Below, in pieces: positions 14,654 through 21,580 of a stretch of DNA of 27,660 nt (the first letter of the stretch is position 1; every line of letters starts with the position of its first letter). The DNA is taken from assembly GCA_900541345.1 (NCBI GenBank), contig UQJE01000028.1, forward strand, positions 1 to 27,660, in the 5' to 3' direction. The position numbers and the translations under genes are program-made. The notes under the pieces are model-generated. The model was not told the origin of the DNA. It saw nothing but the letters and a program-made list of their open reading frames with translations, and did not search any database. This stretch comes from an uncultured Blautia sp. (GTDB taxonomy: Bacteria > Bacillota > Clostridia > Lachnospirales > Lachnospiraceae).

Positions 14654-16042
14654 ATGGAAACAAAAAATGCCTGGCTTTCTTATACAGAAGCAGACGAAAA
14701 AGAGATGGAAGCTCTCGCAGAAGCTTATAAGAGTTTCCTTGACAATGGAAAGACAGAGCGCGAATGCGTAGACAGAACAATCGAGGAGGCAAGAGCAAAA
14801 GGCTATGTTTCCCTGGAAGAAAAACTGGCAAAAGGTGAGACTGTAAAAGCCGGAGACAAGGTGTACACAGTTGATATGAATAAAATCATTGCTCTTTTCC
14901 ACATTGGAGAAGAGGATATTACAAAAGGTATGAACATTCTTGGCGCGCATATCGACTCTCCGAGAATCGACATCAAGCAGAATCCTCTGTATGAGGATTC
15001 CGACCTTGCTTACCTTGATACACATTATTACGGCGGCATCAAGAAATACCAGTGGGTAGCTCTTCCTCTTGCACTTCACGGAGTGATCGCAAAGAAAGAC
15101 GGCTCTGTAGTAAATGTAAATATCGGGGAAGAAGAAGGTGACCCAATCGTATATATCACAGACCTTCTTGTACATCTTGCAGGAAAACAGATGGAGAAAC
15201 CGGCTTCTACAGTAGTTGAGGGAGAAAGCCTTGATCTCCTTATTGGAAGCAGACCGTTAAAAGACCTTCCGGAAGATAAAAAAGAAGCAGTAAAAGAAAA
15301 TGTTATGAAGCTTCTCACAGAGAAATATGGAATTGAGGAAGAAGATTTCCTTTCTGCAGAGCTTGAAATAGTTCCGGCAGGAAAAGCAAGAGACTGCGGT
15401 CTTGACAGAAGCATGATCGCTGCTTACGGACAGGATGACCGTGTATGCGCATATACTTCTCTTGTTGCAATGCTTGAGATGGAAGCTCCGAAACGTACAT
15501 GCTGCTGTCTCCTTGTAGACAAAGAAGAAATCGGAAGCGTAGGCGCAACAGGTATGCAGTCACGTTTCTTTGAAAACAGCGTAGCAGAGCTTATGGACGC
15601 AATGGGCGTATATTCCGACCTTGCTTTAAGAAGAACTCTTCGCAGCTGCAGTATGCTTTCTTCTGACGTAAGTGCAGGTTTTGATCCGGCTTATGCAGAG
15701 TGCTTTGAAAAGAAAAACGCAGCATTCCTTGGAAGAGGAATTGTTCTCAATAAGTTTACAGGAGCAAGAGGAAAATCCGGCTCCAACGATGCAAATGCAG
15801 AATACGTTGCAAGAGTACGCAGAATTTTTGACGACCATGAAGTTGCATTCCAGACAGCAGAGCTTGGAAAAGTTGACGTGGGCGGCGGCGGAACAATCGC
15901 ATTTATCGCAGCTCTTTACGGAATGGAAGTAATTGACAGCGGCGTTGCTGTTTTAAGTATGCACGCTCCATGGGAAGTAACAAGCAAGGCAGACGTATAC
16001 GAGGCGAAAAAAGCATATAAAGCATTTCTTCTTGATGCGTAA
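14654..16042 (+). CDS. M18-family zinc aminopeptidase
   Basis: A 462-residue cytosolic metallo-aminopeptidase that removes N-terminal residues from peptides. Family members form large dodecameric, tetrahedral complexes. Di-zinc site motifs are visible: GAHIDSPR with H99 and D101, GQDDR with D261-D262, DKEEIGS with E291-E292 as catalytic base and ligand, SSDVSAGFDPAYAE, and a late SMHAPWEV with H437. The length is normal and there is no signal peptide. The start is supported by AGGTGG with 6 nt spacing. Codon use is biased toward a small set of codons, which fits strong expression. It is monocistronic, with a terminator 60 nt downstream. M18 enzymes often prefer acidic or neutral N-termini; the specificity here is not visible. 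Confidence 0.95.
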   Translation: METKNAWLSYTEADEKEMEALAEAYKSFLDNGKTERECVDRTIEEARAKGYVSLEEKLAKGETVKAGDKVYTVDMNKIIALFHIGEEDITKGMNILGAHIDSPRIDIKQNPLYEDSDLAYLDTHYYGGIKKYQWVALPLALHGVIAKKDGSVVNVNIGEEEGDPIVYITDLLVHLAGKQMEKPASTVVEGESLDLLIGSRPLKDLPEDKKEAVKENVMKLLTEKYGIEEEDFLSAELEIVPAGKARDCGLDRSMIAAYGQDDRVCAYTSLVAMLEMEAPKRTCCCLLVDKEEIGSVGATGMQSRFFENSVAELMDAMGVYSDLALRRTLRSCSMLSSDVSAGFDPAYAECFEKKNAAFLGRGIVLNKFTGARGKSGSNDANAEYVARVRRIFDDHEVAFQTAELGKVDVGGGGTIAFIAALYGMEVIDSGVAVLSMHAPWEVTSKADVYEAKKAYKAFLLDA

Positions 16043-16103
16043 AAAATCAAAACAGAATGAATCAAAAATAAATCCTTCCTCGTTATAAAAGGCAGAGGGA
16101 AAG

Positions 16104-16141
16104 CAGGACCAGGGTACTGAAACCCCGGTTCTGTTTTTTTT
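16104..16141 (+). terminator. Terminator of the aminopeptidase gene
   Basis: CAGGACC-A-GGG at 16104-16114 pairs with CCC-C-GGTTCTG at 16124-16133, with one A/C mismatch and one G-T pair. A run of eight T follows. Confidence 0.88.
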
Positions 16142-16177
16142 CTCCGTAAAATAAATATAGGAAAAGAAACAGTGCAG

Positions 16178-16186
16178 TGATATAAT
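16178..16186 (+). promoter_or_regulatory. Extended -10 promoter of the efflux operon
   Basis: TGATATAAT is an extended -10 element: TG at 16178-16179, one base, then a perfect TATAAT at 16181-16186. The -35 region is weak, which is common with extended -10 promoters. The start codon of the ATPase gene is 20 nt downstream, so the leader is short. Confidence 0.6.
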
Positions 16187-16205
16187 CAGGGGCAGGAGGC
16201 GTAAC

Positions 16206-16916
16206 ATGGAAGAAGCACTGATAAAAGTAAAAGATTTATGTAAAATTTATAATCCGGGAGAAAACGAGGTAAGGGCATTGGATCATGTAAATCTGGAAAT
16301 TCAGAAAGGGGAATTTGTGGCGATCATTGGACAGTCTGGTTCCGGAAAATCTACCTTTATGAATATGCTGGGATGTCTTGATGTTCCCACTTCCGGAGAA
16401 TATTATCTGAATGGTACAGATGTATCCACTATGAAAGACAACGAGCTTTCCGTAGTGCGAAACCGGGAAATCGGCTTTATTTTTCAGGGGTTTAATCTGA
16501 TAGCAAATCTCACAGCTATTGAAAATGTAGAGCTTCCCTTAATTTACAGGGGAATTGACAGGAAAACAAGAAGAAATCTTGCTATTGAATCTTTAAAAAT
16601 GGTAGGTTTGGAAAAAAGACTTCATCACAAACCAAATGAAATGTCGGGAGGCCAGCAGCAGAGGGTTGCCATAGCAAGAGCGATTGCGGCAAAGCCGCCA
16701 GTTATTCTTGCAGATGAGCCTACCGGAAATCTTGACTCTGCGTCCAGCAGGGAAATTCTTGGAATATTGAAAGATATGCACAAAACAGGAAAAACGATTA
16801 TTCTGATTACTCATGACAATGGAATTGCGGACCAGGCAAAGAGGGTAGTTCGTATTATGGATGGAAAAATAGAATCAGATACCATAAACGAGAAGTTCGA
16901 GGAGATGAAGGCATGA
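16206..16916 (+). CDS. ABC transporter ATPase, MacB/LolD/YknY type
   Basis: A 236-residue ATPase that powers the efflux or mechanotransmission complex formed with the next two genes. Visible motifs are Walker A GQSGSGKST (42-50), Q-loop Q94 in FIFQGFNL, the signature MSGGQ (146-150), Walker B VILADEP with D170-E171, a D-loop in GNLDSAS and a switch histidine in LITHD. The segment NREIGFIFQGFNLI is characteristic of the MacB/LolD branch. Its stop overlaps the start of the membrane fusion gene (ATGA), so expression is coupled. AGGAGG with short spacing precedes the ATG. Homologous trios in Bacillus (YknXYZ) protect against a toxic peptide; the substrate here is unknown. Confidence 0.96.
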   Translation: MEEALIKVKDLCKIYNPGENEVRALDHVNLEIQKGEFVAIIGQSGSGKSTFMNMLGCLDVPTSGEYYLNGTDVSTMKDNELSVVRNREIGFIFQGFNLIANLTAIENVELPLIYRGIDRKTRRNLAIESLKMVGLEKRLHHKPNEMSGGQQQRVAIARAIAAKPPVILADEPTGNLDSASSREILGILKDMHKTGKTIILITHDNGIADQAKRVVRIMDGKIESDTINEKFEEMKA

Positions 16917-18682
16917 AGAAAAGAAACAAAAAAATATTGATATGCGCAGGTGTAGTAGCAGTTGTGGCAGGCGGCGCTGCCGTTGCGGGCAATGGAGGTG
17001 CGAAAGAAGCATCGGCTCCGGCTGTTCCGGTGGAAACGGCAGTTGTAGGAGATGTGGAGCAGATTGTAGATGCCACAGGAACAGTCGTAAGCGAGGAACA
17101 AAAAACATTTTTTTCTCCTGTAAACGCCAAAATTTCAGAAGTTTCTTTTGAAGAAGGAGATTCTGTAAAAGAAGGAACAAAGCTGATCACGTTTGATATG
17201 GAAAATCTGGAAAAAGATAATCAGAAAGCTGCCATGTCATTCCAGTCCGGAAAATACGACTATGAGGATACGATAAAGAAATCTGATAAGGCAGAAAAGA
17301 AACAGAGTGATGCTAAAAAGAATGTGAAAACTCTGGAACAGCAGATAGAAAGCAAGAAGAACCAGGTGTCATCTTTAAAAGCCCAGCTTTCTCAAATACA
17401 GGCACAGGCTGCCAGAGATCAGGCGGAGGCACAGGCTGCTCAGGCGCAGGCGGAGCTTGCCGCTCAGCAGAAGGCGCAGGAGCAAAAAAATCAGGCGATA
17501 CAGAAAGCGTACGCAGAGGCTCTTCGTGTATATCAGAATGAGACGCTTCCAAAATATCAGCAGGAGCTTGGGGAATTAAATTCCAGTGCAAATCAGGCGC
17601 AGAGTGATTTTAATCAGGCAGATACTGCTTATCAGATGGCATTTGCAACCTGGCAGGCAGACCCTTCAGAGGTAAATACAGAGGCACTTCACCAGGCAGA
17701 ACAGGTGAGAAGCCAGGCAGAAATTACAAAGAATCAGGCAAAAGAGGCTTATGAAACAATGAAAGCACAGGAGCCGAAAATGCCGGCGCTTTCTGATTTT
17801 GAAAATGCAGTATTTTCAGGAAGCGATGAGCTGACAGATGGAAGTCAGGCAGGCGCAGAGGAAGAGGCAGAAAATGTTCAGACAGGAGGAGCGTCCTATA
17901 CATCAGTGGATACTTCAGGCATTGAGAGAGCTCTGGAGGATGCAAGCAGCGATCTGGCAGAGCTTCAGTCGGAGCTTGCTTCAGAAAAAGCTATTGCAGA
18001 GGCTGATGAGGCAGGTCTTTCTAAAGAGCAGAAAGAAAAGATGAAAATTACAAATAATCTTTCTGAGATGGAAGCCAAAACAGCGGAAGAGCTTCTGGAG
18101 GATGGAAAAAAGGGGATTTCGGCTGAGTTTAACGGAGTCATTTCCAAAACAGCGGCTGTTGAGGGCTCGACTGTGACGCAGGGTATGGAGCTTTTTACTC
18201 TTCAGAATACAGATAAGGTGAGCGTAGATATAAATATTTCCAAATATGATTATGATAAGGTAAAAGAAGGCCAGAGTGCGGAAATCACGATGGCAGACCG
18301 TACATATGAAGGAAAGGTAACAAAGGTAAGCCACATTGCGTCTCCCAATGAAAAAGGAACGCCTGTGATTTCTGCAACAGTCAGCATTTTAAATCCTGAT
18401 GAAGATATTTTCCTGGGAGTAGATGCAAAAGTAAAAATTCATGCGGAGTCTGCAGAAAATGTAGTGACGCTTCCTGTAGAGGCTGTAAATATAGGAAAAG
18501 ACGGCTCCTTCTGCTATGTTCTGAGAGAGGGTGTGATTACAAGACAAAATGTAACAACCGGACTGAGTTCTCAGGATTATGTAGAAATCAAAGAAGGTCT
18601 GAAAGAAGGAGATCAGGTGATTTCCGATCTTGGCAGCCTGGAGGAAGGAATGCAGGCAGAAGCACAAGAAGGAGAGGCTTAA
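16913..18682 (+). CDS. Membrane fusion protein (HlyD/MacA/YknX type) with long coiled coil
   Basis: A 589-residue periplasm-side adaptor. An N-terminal membrane anchor lies at about 5-27. The first half of a lipoyl-like domain follows (ATGTVVSEEQKTFFSPVNAK, then EVSFEEGDSVKEG). A long helical hairpin of about 300 residues is next, very rich in Gln, Ala, Glu and Lys; it includes a disordered acidic and glycine stretch at about 303-338 ending in TGGASYTSVDTSGIE. The second half of the lipoyl domain (SAEFNGVISKTAAVEGSTVT) is followed by a beta-barrel and a membrane-proximal domain. The protein is longer than typical YknX (about 380), because of the enlarged hairpin. It overlaps the ATPase gene by 4 nt and is 1 nt from the permease gene. 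It should link the permease to the cell envelope. Confidence 0.93.
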   Translation: MKKRNKKILICAGVVAVVAGGAAVAGNGGAKEASAPAVPVETAVVGDVEQIVDATGTVVSEEQKTFFSPVNAKISEVSFEEGDSVKEGTKLITFDMENLEKDNQKAAMSFQSGKYDYEDTIKKSDKAEKKQSDAKKNVKTLEQQIESKKNQVSSLKAQLSQIQAQAARDQAEAQAAQAQAELAAQQKAQEQKNQAIQKAYAEALRVYQNETLPKYQQELGELNSSANQAQSDFNQADTAYQMAFATWQADPSEVNTEALHQAEQVRSQAEITKNQAKEAYETMKAQEPKMPALSDFENAVFSGSDELTDGSQAGAEEEAENVQTGGASYTSVDTSGIERALEDASSDLAELQSELASEKAIAEADEAGLSKEQKEKMKITNNLSEMEAKTAEELLEDGKKGISAEFNGVISKTAAVEGSTVTQGMELFTLQNTDKVSVDINISKYDYDKVKEGQSAEITMADRTYEGKVTKVSHIASPNEKGTPVISATVSILNPDEDIFLGVDAKVKIHAESAENVVTLPVEAVNIGKDGSFCYVLREGVITRQNVTTGLSSQDYVEIKEGLKEGDQVISDLGSLEEGMQAEAQEGEA

Positions 18683-18683
18683 A

Positions 18684-19916
18684 ATGGGAAATCTTTACGA
18701 ATATGTCAAGATGGCAGTCCATAATATTATGGCAAATAAAGGCCGCTCGTTTCTTACTATGTTGGGAATTATTATTGGCATCGCATCTGTGATTTCGATT
18801 GTTTCAATCGGTGAAGGAACAAAAAATCAGATGAACAGCGAAATCAATGATATAGGCGGAGGACAGATTTTTATAAGCTGCAGTGAAGATGCCCAGACAG
18901 ATGAAGAGTGGATTACGCCGGAAGATGTGAGCGCAGTGCGTGAGCTTGAGGGAATTGAAGGCGTAAATATTTCAGAAACATACCAGGGAGAAACTGTGAC
19001 AGGAAAGGGGAATTTTCCTCTTTATGTGTCTGCAGAAGGACCGGATGCAAAACTTGTAAATAATATAAATATGAAGCATGGCACATATTTTGGAGAAAAC
19101 GAGCTTATGGAAGCGCAAAATGTGTGTGTCATTTCAGACGCAGATGCAAAGCGCCTTTTTGGAACAGATGATGTAGTGGGAATGACTCTTGATATTACAT
19201 GCTATGATATTACAAAGACATTTCGCATTGCCGGGGTAACGGCACAGAAAGAAAATGGTACTTTTGTAAGTTATACCTATGAGGGAATGCCGGTGTCAGT
19301 AAGCGTTCCATTTACAGCTATGGATGACTTCACCGGAAATATGGATTTCTTCTATTCTATGACGGTTCAGGCAGATAAAAGTCTGGATACACAGGCAGTG
19401 GCAGACAGGGTAGTAAAACTTCTGGAAAAACGCCACCAAAGTGCAGGAGAGGATTATTATCGTGTGGAAAATTTCCAGGATGTACTAAAATCCATGAATG
19501 ACATGTTGGGAATGGTAACTGCTTTTATTTCTTTTGTGGCAGGAATTTCTCTTCTTGTAGGAGGAATCGGCGTTATGAATATTATGCTTGTTTCTGTGAC
19601 AGAGCGTACGAGAGAGATTGGTATTCGAAAGTCGCTTGGGGCGAAAACATCTTCTATAATGCTGCAGTTTCTGGCAGAGGCTGCCATTCTCACAGTAATC
19701 GGAGGAATCATAGGCATTATTCTGGGAATTGCAGGCGGCTACGCAATATGTGGAGTTATGAGCGCAAGTATGCAGATGGAGATTACACCTGGAATCAGTG
19801 CTTCTACAATTTTTGCGGCTACTGTATTTTCCTGTGCAGTGGGCGTGTTTTTTGGAATTTATCCGGCACGGAAAGCTGCAAAATTAAGCCCTATAGAGGC
19901 TCTTCGAAGAAACTGA
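18684..19916 (+). CDS. FtsX/MacB-type ABC permease
   Basis: A 410-residue permease of the MacB type VII class. Transmembrane helix 1 (about 18-42) lies in GRSFLTMLGIIIGIASVIS. A large extracytoplasmic MacB_PCD domain (about 45-270) follows, and the C-terminal three helices form the FtsX domain, with GIGVMNIMLVSVTERTREIG at its start and the usual closing PARKAAKLSPIEALRR. The start at 18684 has AAGGAG with 9 nt spacing; an upstream in-frame ATG at 18630 lies inside the fusion-protein gene and is unlikely. It is the last gene of the operon. No good terminator follows; a weak GAAACT/AGTTTC pairing near the stop codon is the only structure before the tRNA promoter. Confidence 0.95.
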   Translation: MGNLYEYVKMAVHNIMANKGRSFLTMLGIIIGIASVISIVSIGEGTKNQMNSEINDIGGGQIFISCSEDAQTDEEWITPEDVSAVRELEGIEGVNISETYQGETVTGKGNFPLYVSAEGPDAKLVNNINMKHGTYFGENELMEAQNVCVISDADAKRLFGTDDVVGMTLDITCYDITKTFRIAGVTAQKENGTFVSYTYEGMPVSVSVPFTAMDDFTGNMDFFYSMTVQADKSLDTQAVADRVVKLLEKRHQSAGEDYYRVENFQDVLKSMNDMLGMVTAFISFVAGISLLVGGIGVMNIMLVSVTERTREIGIRKSLGAKTSSIMLQFLAEAAILTVIGGIIGIILGIAGGYAICGVMSASMQMEITPGISASTIFAATVFSCAVGVFFGIYPARKAAKLSPIEALRRN

Positions 19917-19947
19917 AAAAAATAATAAAAAAAGTTTCAAAAAACCC

Positions 19948-19976
19948 TTGACATTTTATTCCTTATAGAGTAGAAT
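19948..19976 (+). promoter_or_regulatory. Promoter of tRNA-Arg
   Basis: A perfect -35 TTGACA at 19948-19953 and TAGAAT at 19971-19976 are separated by 17 nt. The tRNA starts 31 nt after the -10 box. Confidence 0.82.
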
Positions 19977-20007
19977 ACTCATTGTTGCGAGGGAAAAACG
20001 CAAAAAT

Positions 20008-20081
20008 GTGTGTTTAGCTCAGCTGGATAGAGCGTTTGGCTACGGACCAAAAGGTCGGGGGTTCGAATCCTCTAACACACG
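20008..20081 (+). tRNA. tRNA-Arg (ACG)
   Basis: Cloverleaf with acceptor GTGTGTT at 20008-20014 pairing with AACACAC at 20074-20080, then discriminator G20081. The D arm is TAGCTCAGCTGGATAGAGC, the anticodon arm TTGG/CCAA presents ACG at 20042-20044 (A34 is normally converted to inosine), and the T loop is TTCGAAT. CCA is not encoded. It has its own promoter and terminator. Confidence 0.97.
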
Positions 20082-20086
20082 TAATT

Positions 20087-20121
20087 GCCACTGGAAATGA
20101 GAGTTTCCAGTGGCTTTTTTT
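20087..20121 (+). terminator. Terminator of tRNA-Arg
   Basis: The perfect 11-bp stem GCCACTGGAAA (20087-20097) / TTTCCAGTGGC (20104-20114) has a 6-nt loop and is followed by seven T. Confidence 0.95.
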
Positions 20122-20205
20122 ATTCGCTGAGAAAGGAATATGCTCTCAGATAACTTTTCCGGCGAATAGCTTCATAAGGATATGAATAGAAAAATAAAAA
20201 TACGC

Positions 20206-20211
20206 AGGAGG
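20206..20211 (+). promoter_or_regulatory. Ribosome binding site that supports a TTG start
   Basis: AGGAGG lies 7 nt ahead of the TTG at 20219 but 19 nt ahead of the first ATG at 20231. The TTG is therefore the likelier initiation codon. Confidence 0.7.
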
Positions 20212-20218
20212 AAAAGAT

Positions 20219-21571
20219 TTGGAAGTTACAATGTATAAGTTATTATGGATTTTTGCCATATGCTCATTTGCCGGATGGATTATTGGTACAGCGGCAGCAG
20301 CATTCAGAGAAAAGAAGTTTGTAGATGTTGGATTTCTGTTTGGCCCCTGGTGTCCGGCATATGGTTTTGGAGGTGTGCTTTTTGCTGTATTTCTCCAGGA
20401 ATTAAAAGATACGCTGCTGTTTTTGTTTGTGGGAGGAGTAGTGCTGTCTTTCCTGGTAAGCCTTGCAACAGGATTTGTACTGGAAAAAATTTTCCATAAA
20501 AAATGGTGGGATTATTCCAGGAAAAAATTTCAATTTGGCGGTTATGTAAATCTTCCATATACCGTTGTATGGGGATTTACAGCAGTTGTGTGCGTGGCTT
20601 TTATCAATCCTTTCCTTGGAAAGATGATAGGAATGATTCCCAGAAGGGCAGGGGAAATAATTCTCCTTGTTCTTTATATTATTCTTGCGATCGATTTTGT
20701 GGGTACAGTGGCAAGTTTTGCTGCCGTTAATAAAAAAATTAAAAAGCTTGCAATTATTTCCAGCGTTTCTGAAAACCTGCAGAAGGCAGCAGATGAAATG
20801 GGAAAAGGACTTGTAGGCTGGACTTTAAAATATGTAAGCCGCGCTTATCCGGATCTGGAGGCAAAGAAGCTTCTGGAAGCCAGACAGGAGCAGGAGCGTC
20901 TGGCGGAAAAGGCAAAAGAAAAAGCAGGAGTTTTTGCAGTGGGATGCAGTTTTTATAAGCTGGTCAGCCTGTTTTTTATAGGAGCGTTTCTGGGAGATAT
21001 TATAGAAACCATTTTCTGTTGGATCACGATGGGAAGGCTCATGAGCCGAAGCAGTGTAGTATATGGTGATTTCAGTATTGTATGGGGACTTGGCTGTGTG
21101 CTTCTGACTGCTATTCTTTATCAGTACAGAAACAGAGGTAAGGGATATATTTTTCTTTTTGGTACAGTAGTCGGCGGCGTTTATGAATATGTGTGCAGCG
21201 TTTTTACAGAAATTGTGTTTGGAACAGTTTTCTGGGATTACAGCAAAGTCCCATTTAATCTGGGGGGAAGAATTAACCTTCTTTTCTGCTTTTTCTGGGG
21301 AATTGTAGCCGTTTTATGGCTCTGTTATCTTTATCCCTGGCTTTCCGGACTGATTGAAAAAATACCGAAAAAGCCGGGTGTGATTCTTTCCTGGATTATG
21401 ATAATATTTATGTTGTTTGATATGGGAATCTCAAGTCTTGCACTTTGCAGATATACGGAGCGCCATACAGAAGAACAGGAAGTTACTACAGCAGTAGATG
21501 ATTTTTTTGACGAGCATTTTCCGGATGAGCGAATGAAACGCATTTATCCTAAGGCAATTTTAAGAAGATAG
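20219..21571 (+). CDS. PF06541 (CmpB-like) membrane protein with internal duplication
   Basis: A 450-residue integral membrane protein of the family annotated as putative ABC transporter type IV (ABC_trans_CmpB). It is built from two similar halves. The first has FLFGPWCPAYGFGG, then WWDYSRKKFQFGGYVNLPY. The second, after a charged helical linker at about 215-240 (RQEQERLAEKAKEKA), has VVYGDFSIVWGLGC, then FWDYSKVPFNLGGRINL. Each half has about four to five transmembrane segments. The C-terminus is charged and cytoplasmic (DDFFDEHFPDERMKR). The predicted start is TTG. The stop lies 9 nt ahead of the pcrA start, so the two are probably co-transcribed. The family has no proven transport function and no partner ATPase is present here. 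Confidence 0.87.
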   Translation: MEVTMYKLLWIFAICSFAGWIIGTAAAAFREKKFVDVGFLFGPWCPAYGFGGVLFAVFLQELKDTLLFLFVGGVVLSFLVSLATGFVLEKIFHKKWWDYSRKKFQFGGYVNLPYTVVWGFTAVVCVAFINPFLGKMIGMIPRRAGEIILLVLYIILAIDFVGTVASFAAVNKKIKKLAIISSVSENLQKAADEMGKGLVGWTLKYVSRAYPDLEAKKLLEARQEQERLAEKAKEKAGVFAVGCSFYKLVSLFFIGAFLGDIIETIFCWITMGRLMSRSSVVYGDFSIVWGLGCVLLTAILYQYRNRGKGYIFLFGTVVGGVYEYVCSVFTEIVFGTVFWDYSKVPFNLGGRINLLFCFFWGIVAVLWLCYLYPWLSGLIEKIPKKPGVILSWIMIIFMLFDMGISSLALCRYTERHTEEQEVTTAVDDFFDEHFPDERMKRIYPKAILRR

Positions 21572-21580
21572 GAGTCAGAG

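Noticed and set aside
14546..15175. Minus-strand open frame of 209 codons
   Set aside because: It is antisense to the M18 aminopeptidase gene, with Phe/Cys/Leu-rich shadow composition, and crosses that gene's promoter.
17390..17500. Gln/Ala-rich stretch as a DNA tandem repeat
   Set aside because: The codons vary and the period is irregular; it is simply the low-complexity coiled coil of the membrane fusion protein.
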